A stretch of DNA of 64,000 nt. Origin: Anthoceros angustus. Its lineage: Eukaryota > Streptophyta > Anthocerotopsida > Anthocerotales > Anthocerotaceae. Position 1 is the first letter of the stretch. Each line of letters begins with the position of its first letter. Under the pieces are notes generated by a model. The model saw only the letters and a list, made by a program, of their open reading frames with translations. It did no database searches and had not been told where the DNA came from. Positions 23,231-34,757 of the stretch are shown here, one piece after another. The stretch lies in assembly GCA_010909165.1 (NCBI GenBank), contig MU008158.1:1513478-1577477 (forward strand), given 5' to 3'. The position numbers and the translations under genes are program-made.

Positions 23231-25336
23231 GATGTCCATTTGGTCACATTCGACCTACAAATTGGCAACCAATCTAATTTGGTGCTTTTCCAAAACCAAG
23301 GGCAAAACCCACTATTTCCATTTCCGTAGTTGTCAAAAGCATCTTTTCTACCTTTTGATGTCTTTTAACCCGTTAAGAAAGGTCCATGGTTGGATCAAGT
23401 TGGAAAATACCCCGCTTTAAGGCTTTTTAAGGGCATTTTCGCAAAAACCGCTTTGTCGCTTTGAATCTGGACATTTATGACAATTTCGGGACCAATGTGC
23501 TAAGTTGAAAAGCGCAATGCCACCTCAATATGCTAACACGGTTTTTGTACACATTGGTCCAAGTATGCCCGACATCCCCGCCTTACCGATCGCAAGGTTG
23601 TGGCACCATAAAAACAAGAAGGACATGTGTCTTCATGTCAACTACCCGACACACAAACATGCATGCACACATCGATTTGGTACTATAGTGGGAGACTAGA
23701 GGTATAAGACACCAATATCCCACATGGGCCATATGCCCAACTATATGTCCGCGTTCCAAACTATACAAAAATGCTCACATATATTAAAAGAAAAGTGCCA
23801 TGGCACCATATAACCGATCTGGGACAACCGTCACTTTTCGAATTTAGTCAAGTGACCCATACTCATAAGCGAAGAGACAAGGGTGTCGGACCTAGGTTGG
23901 ATCTGCAGTCTAAGCGCGAAGACAAGCTTTTCTTTTAAGCTGCCAAAGGCACCGGACATCCGGTGACCTTTGCACCACGTTGTCCACACAAAGCCAACAA
24001 TTTACGCCCACTACTGTTATGATCAAGTTTGAAGTCTACGGCCGGTGCTCTAGCACTCCACCCACACCAAAACAAGCTGCCTATCCTAGCCAGGGCTTCG
24101 TGGCTCCCAAAAAGGAGGGACCTCATCAACCGCTTGCTTCCCTCCATGTCTGACAACCTCCCGCCTATATGTTGGCACCTACATACATGAAGAGCAGCGA
24201 TCGGTCATTGGCTCACAAAGAAGACCTTACTACCCATGCAAGAAGAATAGCACCGGTAACATCAAGCGGATGCAACATCAACGGTGCGGCAACATCAAGC
24301 GGCGGATGCGGAACATCAACAACACCAAAACCAGCAATCACCGAGCCCGGCCTCATGATGCATTGAAACACCTTACTACCAAGCCTTCACTCACCGGAGG
24401 CTCGGCTTCACATCGAACCCTCTGTGCCAATGCCTTGGCATTTTCCTTCACCGCCACTGCGCAAGCTCCCTCGACGCCTTCTTGCCCCGCCTCTTCCTCT
24501 AGCTCCTCCTTCGTCAACTCCCCGGGCTTTACGGCGGATATGGTCGAACCTCCAGCTCCATCTCACCGCCTTCACCTCCTTCCCAGCCATCGTGAGATCA
24601 TGGCGGATGTCACGGGCCTCACGCCTCCCTCCTCTCGGTTATAGTCCTCACCTCCTGGGCTCCCTCAAAGAAACCCTTATCCCCACCTCCCCACGTGGAA
24701 CCACGCAGAGGCTTTGGGAGTGGCAAGCGGATGCCACTCGAATAAGGGTTGGCCACCAATGGCGATGATGCCTCGGAGGGACGCCCCACGCTCCCTCAAA
24801 GTGGCTCTCCTCCGCCTCTTCTGCAATGTCTGGTGACCCGTGGTGGGGGTGGCCGCCACGCCGGTCCTCATATCCGCTTTGGTCTGCAACAACACTCTTA
24901 ACACCCGTCTGGTGGGCGTCGGTTTTCGCTCACCTCGGCATACCACCGGAAAATTGACGACACAGAATGGATTCTTCCTCCCATGCGTGCCGCTCAAACT
25001 GGAAGGCAAACAGGGAATTGGTTGCGGCTGTTGTTGGAGAGTAAAGCGAGTACTTGGCAAAGGGCCAAAATACCACATGGCGTGTGTTGGGTTTACGCTC
25101 CCGCTCAACACCAATAGCTCAAAAGCCCGCTGCACCTCAAGCGCCGAGCCCGCACCCTATCACAAAAACCCAAATATGGCGAAACAAGCGGAATGCTCAC
25201 CACAATTAGAAACGACCAAGAGCTTTAGCACCGGACATCCGGTGCAAAAGGCACAATGCATCAGCATCAAAACTCTATGTCAAAACATGAACACGGGATC
25301 ACACATCCACATATACCCTAAACATCTATGTCACGA
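23231..25336. other. Left non-assigned part of the TIR transposon
   Basis: About 2.1 kb without a recognised gene. Open frames at 24677-25135 (-) and 24270-24644 (+) are rich in arginine/proline and serine/alanine and show no known domain. It contains two exact copies of caccggacatccggtg (23950 and 25229). Confidence 0.4.
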
Positions 25337-28300
25337 CTATGTATTCACTGTCCTCGACCTCAGCACTCTCTCTGGGCCAACCTCGAAATTCTGAATCCTT
25401 GGTGGGTTAAGATCTGGCTCCTCACCGGAGTCCACACCTTCCAGCAAGTCTACCAAATAATCAACGGATGCATCAGAAGATTCAACGTTGTCCAAGTCTT
25501 GAATCAATTCGTTCGTCACCACTTGCTTCACCATCAGGAGGAAGCAAAGCGGTTCCTCACTTGGCTCGCTGTAACTCAAGACCTTCCTCCTCAAAAGCAT
25601 GTCCATTGTGTCTTTGCTCAAAGTCTTGTTCCTCGTCAACTCGAAATCATAACCCATGATTGTGGTCTCCAAAAGCTTGATTGGTTGCACATGTTTCTTC
25701 AAAGGGTGCTGCGTCGACCTTTTCTACTGCGGAGGTTGGTTGGCACCCACTCTTCCGAATACCTACCCTCCAATGCATTAGGGTTTTGATGCGCCACCGG
25801 TGGACTTGCGCTCGGTCCAGGCTTCATGGTCTACATCCAACCTTACCCACGGAAAGGGCCGTCCGGATCATCTCCACTGGACCGCAATCATCATGCCACC
25901 TGGATCTTTAACCGATCCTCGTATTTGCTCACGTTCCCTTCGCGGCATTCTGTGGCCTGTAAACCTCTCGCTCATGTCCAATATGCGTCTCGCAAGTGTA
26001 GCGTCCACTATCACTTCATCCGGAAGAGCCACTGCGGGTTCTTGAATGCTCCTCCGGTTATACCATTTCCATGTGTCCAATGGACGAAGAGCTCCAGACT
26101 ACTTCATATTAGCTCTTCCCAAAACCATCCCACCAGCGATGATGACCATTGAAGACTTGTGGAAGTTCTTAACGTCTGTTGTCTTCCACTCCGATAGCCC
26201 TATCAGCCGCACTTGCATGTTCTCTTTGGCCCTTGGATTTGCCGACTGCGGTGGTGAGTGGAGCCGCAATAATCTCCCTCTCGGGACTCCCGCATAAGTG
26301 AACACCACCATCGGCTCCAATGCAGCGTGATGAAGCTTGCACCTCGGGCCGTCACAAACACATGACTAGGCAACTCTTGAGTGATTTTAAAGCGATGTTG
26401 GAAACGTGATTATGGAGAGTAAATGTTGCGACGGACCCCAGTGCCACAAATATTGCTTAAAGTTGGGCACCTCTTTCATAAGATAGATCTTTGGTGTCGA
26501 GTATAAGCCCTCTCAAGGCAACCGATTAGCTCCGGCAAGGTGTAGGCCTCCTTGATTGCTAGCACAAAACGGAAAACATTTGATCAATCGATCATGGGTA
26601 TGGCCAACAATTAGAAATCCTAGTTTCACCTTCTTGAAAATACCTCGGTCCACTAACATGGCGCAATACGCCAACACTTCTTGGTTCTTATTCGAAAATT
26701 TGTATTGTCCATGCAGTAAAGAGTTTGAGGCAACTGGCCCTCCCATCCGTTAATAACATGCTGGACTACGGCAATTGTCCGTTAGGGTCATTTCGCAGAT
26801 TTGGATAGCTCGTAAACATAAGTTCTCATGTATTTGTTAAACACCAAAACTCCAACCACATGGACAGAGAGCAAGACTATCCACATCTTTGGGCACTCTG
26901 CGGAAATGAGGCAACTCGCTTTCTTTTGGTCCATACCATCTATCGCAATCCCCAGGTACTTGGTCGGTTGAGCCATACACTTGCCGTGATGCTTTGCCAT
27001 TTTCGCCCGCTCCATCTGTTGTTGATCCCGGTGGTAATAGAGGAGTTCCCTAAGTCTATCTGCACATACCAGACAAGTGCCATCGTCAATAGCAGCCCCC
27101 AGAACAACTCCAGAGTCCAGGCACGCTGGCCTACATCAACCTTTGTATTGAACCCTAAAGAACAGGGTCTAGGGTTTTCCGCCGACAACTACTATAAAAA
27201 AGGACACCTAGCAATCACCGGACATCCCGTGCTTAAAAAGGGAGCGGTTCAGATAGCTCATCGTTTCCGGCGTTTTAATTTTCGCTTTAAGCTTCTCACA
27301 TGTACAGAATCGGTTGCATCTTGGAATCTTCGGACCGAAATGCCGTATCCACGGCAAAATAGCTATAACAAACATGAGTGGTAATTGCTCTAGCCTGCCT
27401 AGCATACTCAATGTAAATCTCCTCTTTTGTGAATGTATCCTAGGTTGAACACTTCCTGGGTAGTCTTTCCACATTTCTTTTGAAAACATATCCATCCACA
27501 TGACTGCGGTCCGTATGAAGTTGAATTTTACCAGCCGCCCTCGGCAAACCTAGTCCCCTTCACCCGGGCCCGGGCATTCCGATGTCGTAGTGCACCAATA
27601 CGACTCGTAATGCCCTTACACAAATTGAAACCTTCCCATGTGGCGCTTGTTCACCCATCCGGTCACCATACACTTTCCTCGTCTTCGACAACATCAATAA
27701 GGTCTTGCAAATGCTTTCGCTCCCTTTGTCATGGAAAAAAAGAACAACGAAGTGACTTGATCGCCATTCCCGCCTTGCTAAACACTTTTTATAACATTGT
27801 CTCTTCATGTCACTGAAAGCTTCGCGATTACAATGCTTCGCCCATGACAACCCTTGCGGCACGGTTCTTTGTTGAGCAAACAACCCTATCGCGAGATTGC
27901 AACTCCAACCCCTGGACTTAGGATTAGCGAGGGCATTTCGGCAAATCTTCATTGTGATCTAGTGCCACATCTCCAAACAAGGCAATTGGATCACGTGCAG
28001 TTTGGTCGCTCGGCCTGCTCCCGCGTCCTCCATGACCCAATGCCGAAATCACAAGTCTACGATCGCATGCATCTTCTCATCGGAGACTCACCAACACTCT
28101 CGCCTTAATCTCTTTTGTTGTCATTATGCGGTGGTGTGACACAAGGTTGATGGTACTCTTAAACACCATGGACTTGTTGTAGGTGCCACCTTGTCACCTT
28201 CCGCCCAGAGCCACCCGCTTCGCGTGGATTTGGATCGAGCAGAACATCCTTGCCAATTTCTTGGCACCTGGGGATTTGAACTGGGTATATAGTGCCGGCT

Positions 28301-28620
28301 GCAGGCTGTCGAGGTGGGCCGAGGTTGCGCCTGTCGGGTGGTGGATATCGGGGCCGCCGCTCCAGTGCGCGATGTCGAGCTCGGACATGCCGGTCCACAT
28401 GTGCTGCAATTTGCTCCTGGTCTCGCTGCGCCCGTTCCGGAGTCCATCCCGGATCAAACAAGTACAGGTCTCCATCACTTGCAGCCGCGTCCAACGTATC
28501 ACCCAGCAAGTCGGTTTGATCCAAATCGCGTGTCCGGGTCTTGCTTGAGCGACCTTTCACCGGACGTCCGGGGTTTACAGGGTCAGCGTCTTGAATGTCG
28601 ACCACGTGGGAATTTGACAC
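25337..28620 (-). pseudogene. DUF7869-like protein, candidate transposase (frameshifted)
   Basis: Read leftwards from ATG at 28620 (MSNSHVVDIQDA), an acidic N-terminal region of about 150 residues comes first. Next are KVSICVRALRVVLVHYDIG (27.6 kb), a cysteine-containing CEKLKAK segment (27.3 kb) and GTCLVCADRLREL with a charged helix (27.1 kb). The core follows: YLGIAIDGMDQKKA, VVGVLVFNKYMRTYV, then DNTN-like residues with KNQEVLAYCAMLVDRGIFKK and GFLIVGHTHDR. The C-terminus (25337-25702) is VLLRRK, SEEPLCFL, DSGEEPDLNPP. The spacing of IDGMDQ, DN..ENKN and GHTH(D)D matches the DUF7869 family of large repetitive plant and algal proteins. I infer an RNase-H-fold DDD/E transposase, unproven. 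Many frame breaks, at least some probably sequencing errors. Confidence 0.7.
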
Positions 28621-29560
28621 ATTGCCTAGTGGACCCCATGCCTAGCATCTGCTGCGGCCTCGCCAAGTCCACGATATCCGACTCGGACACATGGCCGATG
28701 TCTTCATCGGTCACTAGTCATCGTTCACCAAATCAAAAACTCCTCCTCCGCATTGAGATCGCTTGCCATTGCTCGTGACTAGTGAAAACGCAATTGTTGA
28801 GAACGCCGTGTGCTCGAGGAGGAGACCCGATTGCCCCGTTCAACATCATGTATAGATGCCTCGGTTCGGACCGCATTGATTATTGACAATTAGGACGGAT
28901 ATCTACTTTGCGGCTACAAATCATGGCGATTGAGGATCCTTAAATGCATTCACAGTTGCGAGAATCGAGGAGCGAGATTTTGCAATAGAAATTGAGTTTT
29001 GCGGGCAAAACTAGGCATATTCCATAAAATATGCTTTATTCTTTGTTTAGCGGTTGTGTCCTTACGGCGAAACATGGCGAAACGCGCTACGGTGCATCAA
29101 CCCAAATTTGCGATTCCACTCATTTGGCGGTATCGCAGTGGAGATCGTCTGTGTCCGGCCGTCACAGCCATCCACCCGTCGAGATCTGGAAAGGCGGGTT
29201 TGGCGCGAAAATATTGCGAGGAGATGCATATAGCGGGCACCAAAGGTTCACTCCAGTATTTTGGTAGCGTGGTGGTATTCGACCACTTCCATATCGGAGG
29301 TTCATATCGCCGTCGAGTCGGTGGATCTCCGGATCATCGGCTTCATCCTCACCGGTTGTCCGGTGATTCAAGAGGAGGGTATCAAGGTGGGGCGATGGGC
29401 GTGCTACTTGCATCCATAATCCATAGTGCGTGATGCCTCATTGCTACTTGGTTTGTGTTTTGCGATGGCACCTCGGACCAAGAAGCGGAGTAAAGGTCTT
29501 GAGCAGACGCGCTCGCGAGAAAAGCAGGCCCGGAAGGCCGGCGATTCGCAGATGCCCAAC
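27796..29560. repeat. Tandem duplication inside the transposon, unit A
   Basis: A unit of about 1.75 kb starting aacattgtctcttcatgtc and repeated directly at 29561. It holds the N-terminal part of the DUF7869-like gene, the intergenic region and the start of a small rightward frame. The 9-mer aacattgtc is present at both outer ends and at the join. Confidence 0.9.
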
Positions 29561-29590
29561 ATTGTCTCTTCATGTCGCTTAAGCTTACAA
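29465..29590 (+). CDS. Possible N-terminus of rightward gene, duplicated copy
   Basis: The ATG at 29465 opens MAPRTKKRSKGLEQTRSREK, a basic, nuclear-localisation-like start, then meets the unit A/B junction. The same start at 31188 in unit B is the one continuous with the ParB-like/methylase region. So this copy is probably a promoter-plus-N-terminus fragment left by the tandem duplication. No domain; coding status uncertain. Confidence 0.3.
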
Positions 29591-31283
29591 TGCTTGCCGA
29601 TTACATGATCCACAACCCTTGCGGCCGGTTCTTTGTTGAGCAAACAACCCTATCGCGAGATTGCAACTCCAACCCCTGGACTTAGGATTAGCGAGGCGGC
29701 ATTTCGGGCAAATCTTCATTGTGATCTAGTGCCATCTCCAAACAAGGCAATTGGATCACGTGCAGTTTGGTCGCTCGCACCTCTGGCAGTCCTCCATGAC
29801 CCAATGCCGAAATCGAACCAAGTCTACGATCGCATCTTCTCACCGTCGGAGACTCACCAACACTCTCTTAATCCGTCTTGTTGTCATTCGTGCGGTGGTG
29901 TGACACAAGGTTGATGGTACTCTTGCGAAACACCATGGACTTGTTGTAGGTGCCACCTTGTCACCTTCCGCTCGCCAGAGCCACCCGCTGCGTGGATTTG
30001 GATCGAGCAGAACATCCTTGCCAATTTCTTGGCACTGGCGATTTGAGCACTGGTATATAGTGCGGTGCCGAGGTGGGCCGAGGTTGCGCTGTCGGGTGGT
30101 GGATATCGGGCCGCCCGCTCGCGTTGTCGAGCTCGGACATGCCGGTCCACATGTCTTTTGCTCCACGGTCTCACGCCCGTTCGAGTCCATCCCGGATCAA
30201 ACAAGTAAAGGTCTCCATCACTTGCAGCGTCCAACGTATCACCCCCAAGTCGGTTTGATCCAAATGATGCGTGTCCGGGTCTTGAAGCCCTCACCGGACG
30301 TCCGGGGTTTACTGGGGTCGCGTCTTGAATGTCGACCACGTGGGAATTTGACACATTGCCTAGTGGACCCCATGCCTAATCTGCTGCGGCCTCGCCAAGT
30401 CCACGATATCCGACTCGACACATGGCCGATGTCTTCATCGGTCACTAGTCGTTCACCAAATCAAAAACTCCTCCTCGCATTGAGATCGCTTGCCATTGCT
30501 CGTGACTAGTGAAAACGCAATTGTTGAGAACGCCGTGTGCTCGAGGAGGAGACCCGATTGCCCCGTTCAACATCATGTATAGATGCCTGCCTCGGTTCGG
30601 ACCGCATTGATTATTGACAATTAGGACGGATATCTACTTTGCGGCTACAAATCATGGCGATTGAGGATCCTTAAATGCATTCACAGTTGAATCGAGGAGC
30701 CCGAGATTTTGCAATAGAAATTGAGTTTTGCGGCAAAACTAGGCATATTCCATAAAATATGCTTTATTCTTTGTTTAGCGGTTGTGTCCCTGCGCGAAAC
30801 ATGGCGGAGCGTTTGCGGCTACTGCATCAACCCAAATTTGCGATTCCACTCATTTGGCGGTATTCTGCTCGATAAATCATGTCCGTCACACCCATCCACC
30901 CGTCGTGACTGCGGAAAGCGGTTTGGCGAAAATATTGCGAGGAGATGCATATAGCGGGCACCAAAGGTTCACTCCAAGTATTTTGGTAACGTGGTGGTAT
31001 TCGACCACTTCCATATCGGAGGTTCATATCGCCGTCGAGTCGGTGGATCTCCGGATCATCGGCTTCATCCTCACCGTTGTCCGGTGATTGAAGAGGAGGG
31101 TATCAAGGTGGGGCGATGGGCGTGCTACCAATCCATAATCCATAGTGCGTGATGCCTCATTGCTACTTGGTTTGTGTTTTGCGGATGGCACCTCGGACCA
31201 AGAAGCGGAGTAAAGGTCTTGAGCAGGCCGGCTGCGGCGAGAAAAGCGGCGGCAGGCGGCGATTCGCAGATGCCCCGAACATT
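29561..31283. repeat. Tandem duplication inside the transposon, unit B
   Basis: Second copy of the unit, ending gatgccccgaacattgtc. The region from aattgttgagaacgccgtg to the gene starts is nearly unchanged between units, while the coding N-terminus differs by many short indels. Confidence 0.9.
29880..30354 (-). pseudogene. Duplicated N-terminal fragment of the DUF7869-like gene
   Basis: The minus strand starts at 30354 with MSNSHVVDIQDATPVNPGRP, then GDTLDAASDGDLYLFDPGWT and further HVDRHVRAR, as in the gene starting at 28620. Only the N-terminal region of about 150 residues and a little downstream sequence are present; the core domain is not repeated. If transcription started here it would run through unit A into the complete gene. 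It is therefore either a dead fragment or an alternative upstream start. Confidence 0.65.
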
Positions 31284-32892
31284 GTCACGAGTCCGGTCCG
31301 AAGGCCTCCAAGACCCATAGCATGACAACTTTGACCCGCGACACTACCTCGTCCGAACATCATTCCAAAGTCCATACAAGCGGGCGAAATCGACATGATC
31401 GGAAAGATGTTCTGGAACACTCTCCTTTGATATGTCGGACAGAATTGGTCAGACACGTCTGTTGGACATGTATATCTGACATCTTGGATGCACACTCAAG
31501 TATAAAGTCTTCTCTTGGTCTTTGTTTTGTTCACGCTTTTGTGGAGAAGGATGACCAAGTGCATAATTTTCCTCACTCAAGACCGACACTTCTCAAGCTG
31601 ACCCCACTCCGAGTATACTCAGGCGATCCGGACTTTTGACCCCGTGGCTTGGGAAAGTGTGAGAGAGGAACAGGGGTTGCGTAACAATGATGGACACAAA
31701 GTGTTCCACAAAGTGTTGCACCAAATTTGCTTAGAAGGAATCGAAAACTGGTTCGAGCAAGTCCGGGTCGATTGAACCCAAGAGTCGGTCTTAGAGTAGG
31801 AGTGGGTCAGGGGCCGGGTTCGTCAAGGCTGGCCCGTCCGTCAATCTCTGAAGCAAACCAACAATGCAAATTAGAAGCAACCCAGATCGCTTGGGAAGCA
31901 ACGATCTGCGTCTTAGAGGCATCCCAACAATGCTTCTTCAATACCACGATGGGGATCCAGCACGCCTCGGTTTCCGTCGGCAAGCCGGTGGTGTCCATGA
32001 TACTACCGCCACCGGGCGTCCAGCGGTTTCACTGTGGCCGGACTTGGTGAGCCACTTCCATTTTACTCAAGGTAGTCGATCGGGTGTGAGGAGGACGTCA
32101 CCCCGAGGACACCGAGGGCTTTATGGATGGCATTCTACCTTGTGGGGAGGGCGAAGATGCGCAGCTTGGAGGCGAAGGTGGGTCGGAAGAGGAGGAGGAG
32201 AACTTGAAGGTGATGGCGAGGATGACCTCGGATATTATCCCGCGCGGGATGGTTCACGCTTCGGGCCGATCGCAGGAGGGTGCAGGCAGGCCTTCATGGG
32301 AAATTTGAAGAAAGGGGAAAGAGGAGAGGCCTGCAGATGGCAAACATATCCGGAAAAGGGACGGCGCGGTAGCAGAAAGCCAAGAAACCTGTGGCAAGAC
32401 GGAGAAGCCTGGAATTGTGGAGGAGGAGGAGGAAGAGGTTCCACCGCCAAGGTTTGTGGAGAGAGCTAAGAGGTCGCCCAGCGATGATAGGCTCGCCATA
32501 AAAGCGATGCAAGTCGGGACGTCGAAAGGGACGGTATTGCTATCAAGAGAGTCCGGGAGTCTACCTTGAAGTTGCCAATCAAGTCGCAGACCCAAGATCT
32601 GTGAGGCGCTAAGGTGAGGAAGCCGGATCTCGCGTGGGTAGAGGCTTTGATGCGAAGATGAAACACGCCCATGGGTAGCGGTGTCGCCAATGGTTGTGGT
32701 TGTCGACCCTCGCGTGTCCTCACAAAGAGAACTTTGACGTTGAGAAGGTGGACTGAGGGCTTTACAATTTCTTCGTCTTGGGAGGGAACCATTCCTTCCA
32801 GGCAAGGTCCCGGCTTTCTTTGCGATCTGTACCCAATGAAGGAAGAGTTCAAGTGGATGGATGCATATGTGCTAGCTGGACTCACTGAGGAC

Positions 32893-33822
32893 GAGATGAG
32901 GATCGTAGCCACAGACCACAACACCATCGCAGATGCCAGGAAGACATTCACCTTCATGGGGCGGTGCGTTACATCGTGAGTTGATGCGGGGAGCGAAGGG
33001 CTTGAAGTGCGATGTAGGGCGGAAGCTGGATGTATATGCCCGCCAGGCGGGATCCCCAAGTGGGATGCGCAGCATGGCCCCAAGGTTCGATATCACCGTG
33101 GACAACCGGACACTTGATTATCGTGGCGAAGGTTGATGAAGAAGTGTGGAGGTATGTGGACGAGATATTTGAGAAGTGGGAATGTGGCTTGCACGAACAA
33201 ATAGATGCGGCCCGAGCCCTAGCGCCAAACAAACAAAGGCCGAGGGAAGTCAAGGCCAAGCTACTGATGCGAGACCTTGTAGTCATAGAGGTTAAAGATG
33301 CGGATGTGCGGTGAGAGTGTGGAAGTGCTTTCAAGGGATTGAACATTCGGCGGCAACAACAATTTGAAGACAAGATGCATGAAGGTCTTGTCTGGGAAAT
33401 GAGTTTACGGCAAATGCAGGATTGGGTGGAGAAAGCCAAAAAGCGAACCTCATTCACGTCACACTTGCGAAGAACCCGAATTGCGAGCGTTTGAGCGGGT
33501 TAGGAGCGGTATCCTCAATACAAGACTGTGGACGGATCGGCAACCGGCTTTCAAAAATATGGTAAGTGTGAACCCGAGCAAGTATGGAATGTCCACACCG
33601 GACGGTGCTTGTCATATGTTTGATTTCTAAGAATCTTGGTGGGCATCCGATTTGTTTCTCGGGCGCCGACGCTTGCGGCCCATGTACACTCCCATATGCC
33701 CATGAACACTCATGGTTGATGGTTTTTGCCTTGTTGTGCGAGCCAATGCTTGCCTAACGTGGAGTGCACTCCGAGAGTTTCAAGGAACATGTGTTGAAGG
33801 CCAAAGCATGGAAGATTATGGC
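32893..33822 (+). repeat. Tandem duplication within the ParB-like/methylase gene, copy 1
   Basis: A unit of about 0.93 kb starting gatgaggatcgtagccacag and repeated directly at 33823. It covers the C-terminal part of the ParB-like domain and the helical linker. The shared word at the three boundaries is gatgag. Confidence 0.9.
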
Positions 33823-34757
33823 GAGATGAGGATCGTAGCCACAGACCACAACACCATCGCAGATGCCGGAAGACATTCACCTTCATGGACGGTACGTTAC
33901 ATCGTAAGTGAGTTGATGCGGGAGCGAAGGGCTTGAAGTGCGATGTAGGCGGAAGCTGGATGTATATGCCCGCGGGATCCCCAAGTGGGATGCGCAGCAT
34001 GGCCCCAAGGTTCGAGATCACCGATGGTGGACAACCGGACACTTGATTCTGCGTGGCGAAGGTTGATGAAGAAGTGTGGAGGTATGTGGACGAGATATTT
34101 GAGAAGTGGGAATGTGCGCTTGCACGAACAAATAGATGCGGCCCGAGCCCTAGCGCCAAACAAACAAAGGCCGAGGGAAGTCAAGGCCAACTGCACTGCG
34201 AGACCTTGTGGTCATAGAGGTTAAAGATGCGGATGTGCCAGTGAGAGTGTGGAAGTGCTTTCAAGGGATTGAACATTCGGCAGCTGGCAACAACAATTTG
34301 AAGACAGCATGCATGAAGGTCTTGTCTGGGAAATGAGTTTACGGCAAATGCAGGATTGGGTGGAGAAAGCCAAAAAACTGAACCTCATTCACGTCACACT
34401 TGCGAAGAACCTGAATTGCGAGACGTTTGAGCAGGTTAGGGAGCGGTATCCTCAATACAGCACTGTGGATCAGATCAGCAACTTCCAACCGGCTTTCAAA
34501 AATATGGTAAGTGTGAACCCGAGCAAGTATGGAATGTCCACACCGGACGGCCGGTGCTTGTCATATGTTTGATTTCTAAGAATGCTGGTGGGCATCCGAT
34601 TTGTTTTGGCTGAGCGCAACGGCCCATGTACACTCCCATATGCCCATGAACACTCATGGTTGATGGTTTTTGCCTTGTTGTGCGTGAGCCAATGCTTGCC
34701 TAACGTGGAGTGCACTCCCTGAGAGTTTCAAGGAACATGTGTTGAAGGCCAAAGCGT
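33823..34757 (+). repeat. Tandem duplication within the ParB-like/methylase gene, copy 2
   Basis: Second copy; it keeps an 87-codon frame (34309-34572) that copy 1 has lost by frameshift. That frame includes LNLIHVTLAKNLNCETFEQV. Joined to the downstream methylase part it looks like the better-preserved version. Confidence 0.9.

Noticed and set aside
23583-23768. Minus-strand sequence near 23.7 kb as a separate LTR promoter or poly(A) region
   Set aside because: There is no matching second copy in the window and it lies inside the TIR transposon.
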